Shown: in pieces, positions 1 to 6,596 of the stretch | How positions within the stretch are numbered: position 1 is the stretch's first letter | Layout of the letters: every line of letters begins with the position of its first letter | Assembly: GCA_016789485.1 (NCBI GenBank) | Contig: JAEURE010000052.1 | Location: 1 to 11,528, forward strand | Direction: 5' to 3' | DNA from: Anaerolineales bacterium | GTDB lineage: Bacteria > Chloroflexota > Anaerolineae > Anaerolineales > Villigracilaceae | Length of the DNA stretch: 11,528 nucleotides | Notes under the pieces: model-generated | What the model was told of the DNA's origin: nothing | Seen by the model: only the letters and a program-made list of their open reading frames with translations | The model's database searches: none | Made by a program: the position numbers and the translations under genes

Positions 1-1265
1 GTCCGGACGCAATTGCGATTTTACTTGTGGCGATTGCCATTAACCGCATTTTGCTTGGCTTGGCGTTGATCGTTTCGTTCAGTCTCGGGTTGGCGGTAGT
101 ATTGATCGTCATTGGCTTGCTGATGGTGAACAGCCGCCGCCTGTTTGACCGCGTCAGTTTCCTGGATAAACTTGCGCCGATTATGCCGATTGTCAGTGCC
201 CTGATCGTGCTGGTGCTTGGCTTTGGTTTGACTTGGGGGGCATATGTGCGGGCGAAGGATAATTTCAATACTGTCCTCCCAGTTCAACGGTCGATAAAGG
301 AGGCGCGGATTTTATATCTGGCTGAAGATGAGAATAGAGTTAAACAGTTATTTCTCAAAAATTATCAAAAGAATACATCTCGAGTCGTTTCCCAGACGGC
401 ACAGAATGTGATTGAATACGCGGTCTCTCCCGACCAGACTCGCGTTGTTTATATTTCTCAGACAGATGAATATGAAAATGAAGTTTGGCTGATTGACCTT
501 GCCAGTATGGAAAATAAAAAACTATCGGATTGCAAGGATGCGATTTGTTCAGGTTTGATTTGGTCGCCCGACGGCATCCGTGTGATTTATGAACATTTGA
601 GTTTAAATGGGGATTCGAGCGGACTGCCCACTTTGTGGTGGATCAACATCAGTACAGGGGAGAACCTGCCCGTGTTTCAGGAATCGCAAGTCCCTGGCGG
701 GAATCCATGCTGGTCTCCAAACGGTGAATGGCTGAGCTATTCATCACCGCAAGGCATCCGCTTGTACCATCTTGAAGATGGAGAAAGCCGCATGATCGAG
801 AATATTCTTGGTGCTGCAGTGGTATGGTCTCCGGATGGACAGTCTATTTTGCTGCGGGATGTGGTCATCAAACATGAGCAATTTGTGACCCAGTTATTTT
901 TGTATGACCTTGAATTGAAAACTCTTGTGAATTTAAATCCAAACGACAGCGTGGAAAATATTCTTGCGTCATGGTCTCCAACAGGTGAACTCATTGCTGT
1001 TGTGCGGCGCGACCTTTCCGTTCCGCGCGGTGACCAGATCTGGCTCATGCGTGCGGATGGCAGCGATGCACGTGCCGTCACCAATCTGCCGGATGCACTG
1101 CACGCCAGTTTAAACTGGTCGCCGGATGGAAAGTACCTGCTGTACGATCTTTATCAATTGGATGCCTTTCCGTTTGAGTCCCGCCTGCAAGTGATCGAGA
1201 TCGAATCTGGTGAAATCACAGATCTTAAAGTAAAAGGTTTCAATCCCCAGTGGGTGTGGAAGTAG
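1..1265 (+). CDS. NicO-type metal exporter domain fused to PD40 beta-propeller (5' partial)
   Basis: The gene enters from the left; its frame starts at base 3 and reads PDAIAILL before the first possible GTG start at base 27. That start is probably internal, because PDAIAILL and the following two hydrophobic stretches (about residues 9-43 and 58-80 of the visible part) look like the last helices of the NicO/RcnA nickel-cobalt efflux family. The loop between them carries three Arg and a Lys, so by the positive-inside rule it is cytoplasmic and the remainder lies outside. The remainder, from about residue 100, contains six repeats of the WSPDG type (near residues 140, 186, 236, 274, 323 and 371), typical of PD40/TolB-like propeller blades. 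The gene ends with TAG just before a Fur-box promoter of a metal-uptake operon, which fits a role in metal balance. The propeller call is firm; the NicO call rests on a short piece, and TauE/SafE-like or another transporter is possible. Confidence 0.75.
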   Translation, partial: PDAIAILLVAIAINRILLGLALIVSFSLGLAVVLIVIGLLMVNSRRLFDRVSFLDKLAPIMPIVSALIVLVLGFGLTWGAYVRAKDNFNTVLPVQRSIKEARILYLAEDENRVKQLFLKNYQKNTSRVVSQTAQNVIEYAVSPDQTRVVYISQTDEYENEVWLIDLASMENKKLSDCKDAICSGLIWSPDGIRVIYEHLSLNGDSSGLPTLWWINISTGENLPVFQESQVPGGNPCWSPNGEWLSYSSPQGIRLYHLEDGESRMIENILGAAVVWSPDGQSILLRDVVIKHEQFVTQLFLYDLELKTLVNLNPNDSVENILASWSPTGELIAVVRRDLSVPRGDQIWLMRADGSDARAVTNLPDALHASLNWSPDGKYLLYDLYQLDAFPFESRLQVIEIESGEITDLKVKGFNPQWVWK

Positions 1266-1271
1266 CAGCCC

Positions 1272-1300
1272 TTGACCCTCTTGTATTTTTTGTTTATACT
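1272..1300 (+). promoter_or_regulatory. Sigma-70-type promoter of the zur-znu operon
   Basis: A -35 box TTGACC (1272-1277) and a -10 box TATACT (1295-1300) are separated by exactly 17 bases. The predicted start point, near 1307, falls inside the Fur-like operator that follows. This is the only strong promoter seen in front of the metal operon. Confidence 0.75.
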
Positions 1301-1304
1301 TATT

Positions 1305-1323
1305 GATAATGATTTTCATTACC
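1305..1323 (+). promoter_or_regulatory. Fur/Zur-type operator
   Basis: The 19-base site GATAATGATTTTCATTACC matches the classical Fur box (GATAATGATAATCATTATC) at 16 of 19 positions and keeps its inverted-repeat character. It covers the predicted transcription start and lies 13 bases before the ATG of a Fur-family gene. Binding of the metal-loaded repressor here would block the operon and give negative autoregulation. The metal cannot be read from the site, since Fur, Zur, PerR and MntR boxes overlap in sequence. Confidence 0.75.
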
Positions 1324-1336
1324 GAAAAGAGTGATT

Positions 1337-1759
1337 ATGTCTGCTGAATTTTGGCTCACCCAACTACATGAGAATGGCTACCGCATCACCGGTGCACGGC
1401 GCGCCGTGGTGGAGACGGTGGAGAAATCTACTCGCGCCCTCACCCCGGTGGAAGTGTATGATATGAGCCGCAAGAGATATCGCGCATTGGGTCTGGTCAC
1501 GGTCTATCGCACACTCGAGAAACTTGAAGAGTTGCACCTCATTCAACGCGTGCACCAGCCAATGGGTTGCCAGGCTTTTATTTCCGCCGGGCAGGGTCAC
1601 CAGCATCTTTTGCTTTGTAAAAATTGCGGGCAGGTGGTCTTCTTTGAAGGCGACGATCTCGAATCGCTGACAAAGTCGATTGCGAAAAAGACAGGTTATC
1701 AAATACAAGATCACTGGCTGCAACTATTTGGCATGTGTGCGAACTGCCGTACCAATTAA
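1337..1759 (+). CDS. zur: Fur-family metal-dependent repressor, probably Zur
   Basis: A 140-residue protein of normal Fur-family length. The N-terminal winged helix has its recognition helix around residues 52-69 (GLVTVYRTLEKLEELHLI). The C-terminal dimerisation part shows both structural zinc pairs, CKNC (C94, C97) and CANC (C134, C137). H88 and H90 (GHQH) plus C78 could form the sensing site; a Cys ligand at this site is known for Zur proteins, although the C78-to-H88 spacing is longer than I recall for actinobacterial Zur. I chose ATG 1337 over the GTG at 1331 because AAAGAG (1326-1331) then sits 5 bases upstream as ribosome binding site, whereas the GTG would overlap it. The first gene of an operon with znuA, znuC and znuB, it probably represses itself and them through the box at 1305-1323. 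Fur-family membership is very secure; zinc specificity is inferred from context. Confidence 0.9.
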   Translation: MSAEFWLTQLHENGYRITGARRAVVETVEKSTRALTPVEVYDMSRKRYRALGLVTVYRTLEKLEELHLIQRVHQPMGCQAFISAGQGHQHLLLCKNCGQVVFFEGDDLESLTKSIAKKTGYQIQDHWLQLFGMCANCRTN

Positions 1760-1785
1760 AACTGCCTGGTTGGAAAGTCAACCAT

Positions 1786-1805
1786 CCCTCATCAAAAGGT
1801 GAGGG
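1786..1805 (+). repeat. Hairpin between zur and znuA
   Basis: CCCTCATC and GGTGAGGG form an 8-bp stem (one G-U pair) around an AAAA loop, starting 26 bases after the zur stop and ending 7 bases before the AGGAG ribosome site of znuA. No T tract follows, so it is not a standard terminator. A smaller hairpin GGTTG/CAACC (1768-1783) lies just upstream. The pair may act in mRNA processing or stability, or be a decayed dispersed repeat. Confidence 0.5.
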
Positions 1806-1823
1806 GAAAAATAGGAGTTGTAA

Positions 1824-2762
1824 ATGAAAAAGATTATCAATACCATTATCGTGATGTTGACCCTGACGACTCTTTTCTTAACGGGTTGCGGGTCTGCTCC
1901 TCAAAGAAGTGACGACGCTGTGAGAGTGCTCACTTCCACTTCCATCCTTGCGGACATCGCTCAACATGTGGCAGGCGACCGCCTGCAAGTTGATTCCTTG
2001 CTCCCCATCGGCTCAGATCCACATGCTTATCAAGCTGCCCCGTCAGATGTGGCGAAAATCGCCGAAAGCGATCTGTTGATTCTGAATGGCGTGGAATATG
2101 AACATTTCATTGAACCGTTGCTTGAAAATGCGGGCGGCGAGAGAATCATTATTGAAGCGACGGCTGGCCTGGAACCTCATCCAGCGGGGGGACATGCCGA
2201 TGAAACAGAAGCAGGCACAGGGTCCGGGCATGAGGCGGGCGATCCGCACATGTGGCTTGACCCGAATCTCGTCATCACGTATGTGGAAAACATCCGCGAT
2301 GGATTGATTCAAGTTGACGCCGATGGTGCGGAAATATACCGAGCCAATGCGGATACTTATATTGCCCGTCTCAAAGACCTGAATGCATGGATTGTGGAGC
2401 AGGTTAACACCGTTCCTGCCGAAAGCCGATTGCTGGTGACCAATCACGAAGCGATGGGGTATTTTGCAGAACGCTATGGCTTTGAGGTTGTGGATACGAT
2501 TTTGCCGAGTTTTAGCTCCGAAGCGAGTGCATCGGCACAGGAAATTGTCGCTGCTGTGGAAGCCATCAAGTCATCAGGCGCGCCAGCCATCTTCCTTGGC
2601 GAAGTGGAAAATTCAGATCTTGCGAATCAAATTGCATCTGAAACCGGCGTGAAGGTGGTGGATACCCTGTATCTTGAGTCTCTCACTGATGGCGATCCCG
2701 TGCCAACCTATATTGATATGATGAAGCATAATGTGACACAGATCGTGAAGGCTTTGAAGTAA
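1824..2762 (+). CDS. znuA: Zinc ABC transporter substrate-binding lipoprotein (ZnuA/TroA family)
   Basis: A 312-residue cluster A-I metal-binding protein that captures the ion outside the cytoplasmic membrane and hands it to the ZnuB permease. A signal peptide with lipobox LTGC places the lipidated Cys at residue 22. The four metal ligands are visible at the positions usual for the TroA/PsaA fold: H67 (DPHAY), H142 (DPHMW), H208 (TNHEAM) and D280 (VVDTLY). A His at the third position, where Mn-specific members usually have Glu, favours zinc. Between H67 and H142 there is a short His/acidic loop (H119, H124, H136), a reduced form of the His-rich loop of ZnuA proteins. AGGAG (1813-1817) lies 6 bases before the ATG. 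The gene follows zur by 64 bases and is probably transcribed from the same repressed promoter. Manganese as substrate cannot be fully excluded. Confidence 0.93.
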   Translation: MKKIINTIIVMLTLTTLFLTGCGSAPQRSDDAVRVLTSTSILADIAQHVAGDRLQVDSLLPIGSDPHAYQAAPSDVAKIAESDLLILNGVEYEHFIEPLLENAGGERIIIEATAGLEPHPAGGHADETEAGTGSGHEAGDPHMWLDPNLVITYVENIRDGLIQVDADGAEIYRANADTYIARLKDLNAWIVEQVNTVPAESRLLVTNHEAMGYFAERYGFEVVDTILPSFSSEASASAQEIVAAVEAIKSSGAPAIFLGEVENSDLANQIASETGVKVVDTLYLESLTDGDPVPTYIDMMKHNVTQIVKALK

Positions 2763-2820
2763 GATAGAAGATAAATTAACACGTCGTAAAAGTAGAAAAC
2801 AGACGTTTTGCTGAAAATCG

Positions 2821-2847
2821 AAAATCGTAAATCTAAAATCGTAAATC
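2821..2847 (+). repeat. Tandem copies of AAAATCGTAAATC before znuC
   Basis: Two exact copies of AAAATCGTAAATC (2821-2833 and 2835-2847) are separated by one T, and a partial copy AAAATCG lies just before them (2814-2820). They end 3 bases before the znuC start codon, where a ribosome binding site would be expected. They may be a dispersed low-complexity repeat, an A/U-rich translation enhancer, or part of a weak internal promoter (TAAAAT at 2834-2839). Confidence 0.65.
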
Positions 2848-2850
2848 AAA

Positions 2851-3654
2851 ATGACACATACCCCCCATCGCCTTGAAATTGAAAACGCCAGTATTGGATA
2901 TGGCGAAAAAGTTGTCATGCGTGACTTGAGTTTTCAGGTTCCGCACGGTGCGCGTGTGGCTGTAGTAGGGCCCAACGGCGCCGGTAAATCCACTTTGTTT
3001 AAAGCCCTGGTCGGAATCCTGCCTTTGCAAAGCGGGCGGATCTTGATCCATGGTGAATCGCTTGGCACGCATAAGGATTGTGTGGCGTACATTCCGCAGC
3101 GCGAAGATGTGGACTGGCGATTCCCGGTTACGGTCAGTGATGTGGTCATGATGGGGCGTTTTGGTCAACTGGGATGGTTCCATCGCCCTTCGAAGATGGA
3201 TAAACAACTTGTTCGCAAAAGCATGGAGCAAATGGGCATTGCAGATCTGGCGGAGCGTTCCATTGGTCAACTCTCCGGCGGGCAGCAGCAACGTGTTTTT
3301 TTGGCACGCGCGATCGCACAGGAGCCACATATCCTATTGATGGATGAGCCGTTCACCGGTGTGGATGTAACCACACAGGAAACCACGCTCAACCTGCTCG
3401 ATCATTTGCGCAGCCAGCATGTGACAACCATTGTCTCCACACACGATCTTAATTTAGCCGCTTCGCGTTTTGACCTTGTACTTTTGATAAATCATAAACT
3501 TATTGCCTACGGCACGCCGCGGGAAGTTTTTGTCAGCGAAAATTTGGCGCAGGCTTTTGGAAACTCACTTCTCGTTATGGAAAACGGAATGATGCTGGTG
3601 GATGAATGCTGTCCGCCGGATGAAGAACATCACCAGCATGCGGAGGCGAAATGA
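2851..3654 (+). CDS. znuC: Zinc ABC transporter ATP-binding protein
   Basis: A 267-residue ABC ATPase that powers metal import with ZnuB at the cytoplasmic face of the membrane. All motifs are intact: Walker A GPNGAGKST (40-48), Q-loop Q83, signature LSGGQQQR (141-148), Walker B ILLMDEP (161-167) with catalytic E166, and H-loop H198 (STHD). The C-terminal tail is rich in metal ligands: C253, C254, H260, H261 and H263, which could sense or buffer the imported ion. The ATG at 2851 is the only usable start, because an in-frame TAA lies at 2842-2844 and the protein needs its N-terminus; no Shine-Dalgarno is visible, only the AAAATCGTAAATC repeats. The 88-base gap after znuA is the longest within the operon. 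The stop overlaps the znuB start (ATGA), implying coupled translation. Manganese-type homologues of the same family look alike, so the metal comes from context. Confidence 0.93.
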   Translation: MTHTPHRLEIENASIGYGEKVVMRDLSFQVPHGARVAVVGPNGAGKSTLFKALVGILPLQSGRILIHGESLGTHKDCVAYIPQREDVDWRFPVTVSDVVMMGRFGQLGWFHRPSKMDKQLVRKSMEQMGIADLAERSIGQLSGGQQQRVFLARAIAQEPHILLMDEPFTGVDVTTQETTLNLLDHLRSQHVTTIVSTHDLNLAASRFDLVLLINHKLIAYGTPREVFVSENLAQAFGNSLLVMENGMMLVDECCPPDEEHHQHAEAK

Positions 3655-4466
3655 ACTGGCTGCTGGCACCCCTCGCGTATCAATTTATGCAGCGCGGACT
3701 GCTTGCTTCCGTCATTGTCGGTGTATTGTGCGCAGTGATGGGAACGTATGTTGTTTTGCGCGGCATGGCGTTTCTCGGGGATGCAATGGCACATGCCATT
3801 CTTCCGGGTGTTGCCATTGCCTATATCTTCAAGGGTGATCTATTGCTCGGCGCAGGAATTGCCGCCGTGGCAGTTGCTCTGGCTATCGGGTTATTCAGCA
3901 AAGACGGCGCGGTAAAAGAGGACACTGCCATCGGTATTTTGTTTGCGGCGGCGCTTTCGCTTGGCGTGGCATTGATCAGTTCCATGCAAACTTATGCGGT
4001 GGACTTGTCTCATATTTTGTTTGGCAATGTGCTGGGAGTAAGTCCTTCAGATCTTTGGATGATCGCAGGGTTGAGCCTGGCGATTCTGCTGACTGTGGGA
4101 TTGCTCTTCAAGCCATTCCTCGTCATTTCGTTTGACCCGGTTCTCGCTGCGACCTTGCGCCTGCCAGCCGAACTATTGAGAAATCTAATGCTGGTGCTTT
4201 TAGCTCTGACGGTGGTGGTCTCTTTGCAGACTGTGGGTGTCAGCCTCGCCGCGGCCATGCTCGTGACTCCTGCTGCTACTGCATATTTGCTGACTCGGCG
4301 TTTATTTCCGATGATGCTGGTCTCGGCATTGATAGGAGCGTTGTCCTCCATTATCGGGTTGTATTTGAGCTATTACTTCAATATCGTTTCGGGGTCAGCC
4401 ATTGTTTTGACAGCCACTTTATTTTTTCTGCTCGCGTTTTTATGGAAACGTATTCGTGGGACGTAG
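3651..4466 (+). CDS. znuB: Zinc ABC transporter permease (ABC-3 family)
   Basis: A 271-residue, very hydrophobic protein with about eight predicted membrane segments, the usual size and layout of ABC-3 family metal permeases (ZnuB, MntB, TroC). Family hallmarks include the early GTYVVLRGMAFLGDAMAHA region (residues 27-45), the LFGNVLGV stretch (123-130), and the later QTVGVSLAAAMLVTPAATA block (197-215) that lines the metal path. It forms the channel through which the ion received from ZnuA passes, driven by ZnuC. The start overlaps the end of znuC by four bases (ATGA), with GGAGG at 3642-3646 just 4 bases upstream, so its translation is tied to znuC. It is the last gene of the zur-znuA-znuC-znuB operon; no convincing terminator follows. 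Metal choice (zinc rather than manganese) is inferred from the binding protein and the regulator. Confidence 0.93.
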   Translation: MNWLLAPLAYQFMQRGLLASVIVGVLCAVMGTYVVLRGMAFLGDAMAHAILPGVAIAYIFKGDLLLGAGIAAVAVALAIGLFSKDGAVKEDTAIGILFAAALSLGVALISSMQTYAVDLSHILFGNVLGVSPSDLWMIAGLSLAILLTVGLLFKPFLVISFDPVLAATLRLPAELLRNLMLVLLALTVVVSLQTVGVSLAAAMLVTPAATAYLLTRRLFPMMLVSALIGALSSIIGLYLSYYFNIVSGSAIVLTATLFFLLAFLWKRIRGT

Positions 4467-4503
4467 TACTTTTTGGTGAACGGGTTTATCCCCCTTAAGT
4501 TCA

Positions 4504-4531
4504 TTGTGTAAATGGCTTCTCCCCATATAAT
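4504..4531 (+). promoter_or_regulatory. Possible promoter of the SRPBCC gene
   Basis: A perfect -10 box TATAAT (4526-4531) lies 39 bases before the start codon at 4571. The best -35 candidate, TTGTGT (4504-4509) with 16-base spacing, is poor. A weak inverted repeat ATGAA/TTCAT (4530-4547) overlaps the expected start point and could bind a regulator, but this is speculative. Confidence 0.5.
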
Positions 4532-4570
4532 GAAACTACTTATTCATACAACCCAAAGGAGAAATAAACC

Positions 4571-5011
4571 ATGGCACTTATCGAAACTTCCATCAAGATC
4601 AATGCGACCCCCGAGAAGATCTTTTCCTACGTCTCAAGCCTGGACAGCTTAAAGAACCAGTATGTCGTTGGTGTCGAAGCGGACGGCCCGGTCAAACTGG
4701 GTACAAAGATCAAGACCAAGGTCAAAGCAATGAATGGCGTTGAAAATGTCATCACCTCTGAGGTGATCGCCTACGAAGTCAACAAATTGTTTGGAACCAA
4801 GACCTTTGCCGCCCCGCCGGCTTCAGATGTGGTCAGCACATACATCCTCGAAGCGGATGGCAGCGGCACAAAAGTGACCATGCAGACCGAAGCTGTCTTG
4901 GTGCCTGCAGGAATGCCCTCCATGCCTGGGATGGAAGATATGATGAAGAAGCAGATGGTTGCTGGGTATGAGGCAGCTCTGGCAGCCTTGAAAAAGAAAT
5001 TGGAAGGATAA
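4571..5011 (+). CDS. SRPBCC-family protein, CoxG-like
   Basis: A 146-residue soluble protein with the START/Bet v1-like helix-grip pattern: an N-terminal strand followed by ATPEKIFSYVSSLDSL (residues 12-27), several alternating strands in the middle, and a long C-terminal amphipathic helix (about 123-145) that closes the ligand cavity. A Met/Pro-rich loop (PAGMPSMPGMEDMM) precedes this helix. This arrangement resembles the CO dehydrogenase subunit G (CoxG)/polyketide cyclase branch, but no CO dehydrogenase genes are nearby, so the ligand and process are unknown. The start is well supported: AAAGGAGA (4555-4562) lies about 9 bases before the ATG. It has its own -10 box upstream and a strong terminator downstream, so it is probably a single-gene transcript. 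Family assignment is good; function is open. Confidence 0.8.
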   Translation: MALIETSIKINATPEKIFSYVSSLDSLKNQYVVGVEADGPVKLGTKIKTKVKAMNGVENVITSEVIAYEVNKLFGTKTFAAPPASDVVSTYILEADGSGTKVTMQTEAVLVPAGMPSMPGMEDMMKKQMVAGYEAALAALKKKLEG

Positions 5012-5056
5012 ACAGGCTGAGGCGCAGAAAGAAGCGTTCTCTCGCGTTGAAATTCC

Positions 5057-5093
5057 ATCCTCCCGTTGAAAATTCAAACGGGAGGATTTTTTT
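5057..5093 (+). terminator. Intrinsic terminator after the SRPBCC gene
   Basis: An 11-bp perfect stem, ATCCTCCCGTT (5057-5067) pairing with AACGGGAGGAT (5077-5087), has a 9-base loop and runs into seven T (5087-5093). It isolates the SRPBCC gene from the lipoprotein pair that follows. Confidence 0.92.
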
Positions 5094-5101
5094 CTGTACG
5101 G

Positions 5102-5107
5102 TAGAAT
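5102..5107 (+). promoter_or_regulatory. -10 box of a probable leaderless transcript
   Basis: TAGAAT lies between the terminator and the ATG at 5115, with only seven bases between the box and the start codon. Transcription from it would begin at or within a base of the A of the ATG. No Shine-Dalgarno and no clear -35 box are present. The layout matches the TANNNT-seven-bases-ATG pattern known for leaderless genes, for example in Deinococcus. Confidence 0.55.
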
Positions 5108-5114
5108 AGTCCCC

Positions 5115-6596
5115 ATGCGAAATCAAAATAAAATTACCCTGGCTTTTTTGCTGATTCTGCTTGTTTCGGGGTGTTCCTCCGCCAATCCTACGGATGTGCC
5201 TTTGCTGCCGACGGAAACTCCCATGCCAACAAATACTCCGGCATTGCCAACCCAAACTCCCGCGCCTACGAACACTCCCGTCCCTGTGATGGAGCGCGCA
5301 CAGTATAAGTTGAACACAACGATTGACTATGACGCGCATACTGTCAGCGTGGATGAGACGATTCTGTACCCGAATTTGACGGGTAATCAGTTGAATACTC
5401 TGGTGATTGCAATTGTCCCCAATCTTTGGCAGGACAGTTTCAGCCTGACCGGTATCGCTGTTGATGGGATACCGACTACAACGTATTCCATTGCAGGCCA
5501 GAGGCTCGATATTGCATTGTCTTCCTTTCTACCTGCGGGGAGTGTCATCGAAATTGGAATTCAATATACGCTTGCGCTTCCGTTCGCCGAGCAGGAAGAC
5601 CCGGGCATCTCACGCCCGCGCATTTATGGATATACCTCGCGCCAGTTGAACCTCACCAACTGGTATCCGTTCGTTGTGCCTTTCATCAACGGTGAATGGG
5701 TTTTGCATGAGCCCTGGTATTATGGTGAACATCTTGTGTATGACGCGGCAGATTATGAGGTGACTGTCAAATTTGCTGACCCTGCAACGGCTCCCATCGT
5801 CGCCGCCAGCGGAGTACCTGAACAACAGGCTGATTCCACCCGTTACACGATCACCTCGGCGCGGACGTTTGCTCTCGCTGCCAGCCGCGAATTCCAAGTC
5901 TCCAGCACGCAGGTAGGTGATATCAACATCTCCAGTTATTATTTCCCCTTCAATCAGGCGGGCGGTCAGGCGGCGCTGCAAGCCACGGCAGAAGCGGTAC
6001 AGGTTTTCGGTCAAAAATTTGGGCCATATCCGCATCAATCGCTTGCCATTGTAATGGGCGACTTCAATGACGGGATGGAATACTCTGCCTTCTTCTACCT
6101 TAGCAAGGACTTCTATAATTTGTATGACGGCACGCCCGCGAACTATCTCACCTTTGTAGCAGCGCATGAAACCGCGCATCAATGGTGGTTCGAGCAGGTT
6201 GCCAGCGACCAGGCGCTTCAGCCCTGGGTGGATGAGTCCCTTTGTGCATATTCCGAACGTATTTATTATGAAAGCGTCCATCCGGACCTGGTCAGTTGGT
6301 GGTGGACCTACCGCATTAATTTTTACGAGCCGCAGGGTTTTGTGGATATCCCAATATATGAAGGGCAGGGCTTCCGCCTATATACCAATGCAACATATTT
6401 TCAAGGCGCACACTTCCTTGAAAAACTTCGTGAACGCATTGGTGATGAAGCATTTTATGCTTTCCTCCAGGATTATCTCGTGCAGGGACGCGGCAAGATC
6501 GTCACTGCCAACGACTTCTTCCGCATTCTCAGCCAGCACACCGGTGCTGATTATTCCGACCTTGTACGCCAGTACTTCCAGAACATATACCAATGA
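5115..6596 (+). CDS. M1-family metallopeptidase-like lipoprotein (first of tandem pair)
   Basis: A 493-residue secreted lipoprotein. The signal peptide ends in lipobox LVSGC (C20). Residues 21-58 are a linker of PTxTP-type repeats, followed by a beta-rich N-terminal domain (about 60-265) like that of M1 aminopeptidases, and then the catalytic domain. The zinc site is complete: HETAH (H351, E352, H355) and the third ligand E374 after exactly 18 residues (WVDES). The catalytic Tyr is probably Y428 (TYFQGAHFL, the YxKG-like motif). The exopeptidase GxMEN motif is replaced by DGMEY (319-323), so the mode of peptide binding may differ from true aminopeptidases. The C-terminal helical domain of large M1 enzymes is short or absent. 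The start has no ribosome binding site but lies 7 bases after a -10 box. The downstream paralogue overlaps it by ATGA. Substrate unknown; it probably acts on extracellular peptides. Confidence 0.88.
   Translation: MRNQNKITLAFLLILLVSGCSSANPTDVPLLPTETPMPTNTPALPTQTPAPTNTPVPVMERAQYKLNTTIDYDAHTVSVDETILYPNLTGNQLNTLVIAIVPNLWQDSFSLTGIAVDGIPTTTYSIAGQRLDIALSSFLPAGSVIEIGIQYTLALPFAEQEDPGISRPRIYGYTSRQLNLTNWYPFVVPFINGEWVLHEPWYYGEHLVYDAADYEVTVKFADPATAPIVAASGVPEQQADSTRYTITSARTFALAASREFQVSSTQVGDINISSYYFPFNQAGGQAALQATAEAVQVFGQKFGPYPHQSLAIVMGDFNDGMEYSAFFYLSKDFYNLYDGTPANYLTFVAAHETAHQWWFEQVASDQALQPWVDESLCAYSERIYYESVHPDLVSWWWTYRINFYEPQGFVDIPIYEGQGFRLYTNATYFQGAHFLEKLRERIGDEAFYAFLQDYLVQGRGKIVTANDFFRILSQHTGADYSDLVRQYFQNIYQ
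5210..5285 (+). repeat. Degenerate repeat encoding the PTxTP linker
   Basis: Short degenerate units centred on ACTCCC/ACTCCG encode the repeated Pro-Thr-x-Thr-Pro linker (about residues 32-58) of the first peptidase-like lipoprotein. Such linkers act as flexible spacers between a lipid anchor and the folded domain. The second paralogue has a longer, less regular Thr/Pro/Ser linker. Confidence 0.6.

Noticed and set aside
1331..1336. GTG 1331 as the start of the Fur-family gene
   Set aside because: It overlaps the AAAGAG ribosome site that fits the ATG at 1337 and would add only two residues.
2833..3330. Minus-strand ORF of 165 residues opposite znuC
   Set aside because: It is antisense to the Walker A and signature regions of a fully intact ABC ATPase.
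4477..4503. Possible terminator after znuB (TGAAC...GTTCA with inner GGG/CCC)
   Set aside because: The stem is short and asymmetric and no T tract follows, so I do not call the operon end here.
4833..5339. Minus-strand ORF of 168 residues across the SRPBCC end, terminator and lipoprotein start
   Set aside because: It crosses a strong plus-strand terminator and two supported genes, with low-complexity His/Arg/Ser content.
5610..6281. Minus-strand ORF of 223 residues inside the first peptidase gene
   Set aside because: It lies wholly opposite a gene with a complete M1 zinc site and has no recognisable domain or ribosome site; it is a shadow.
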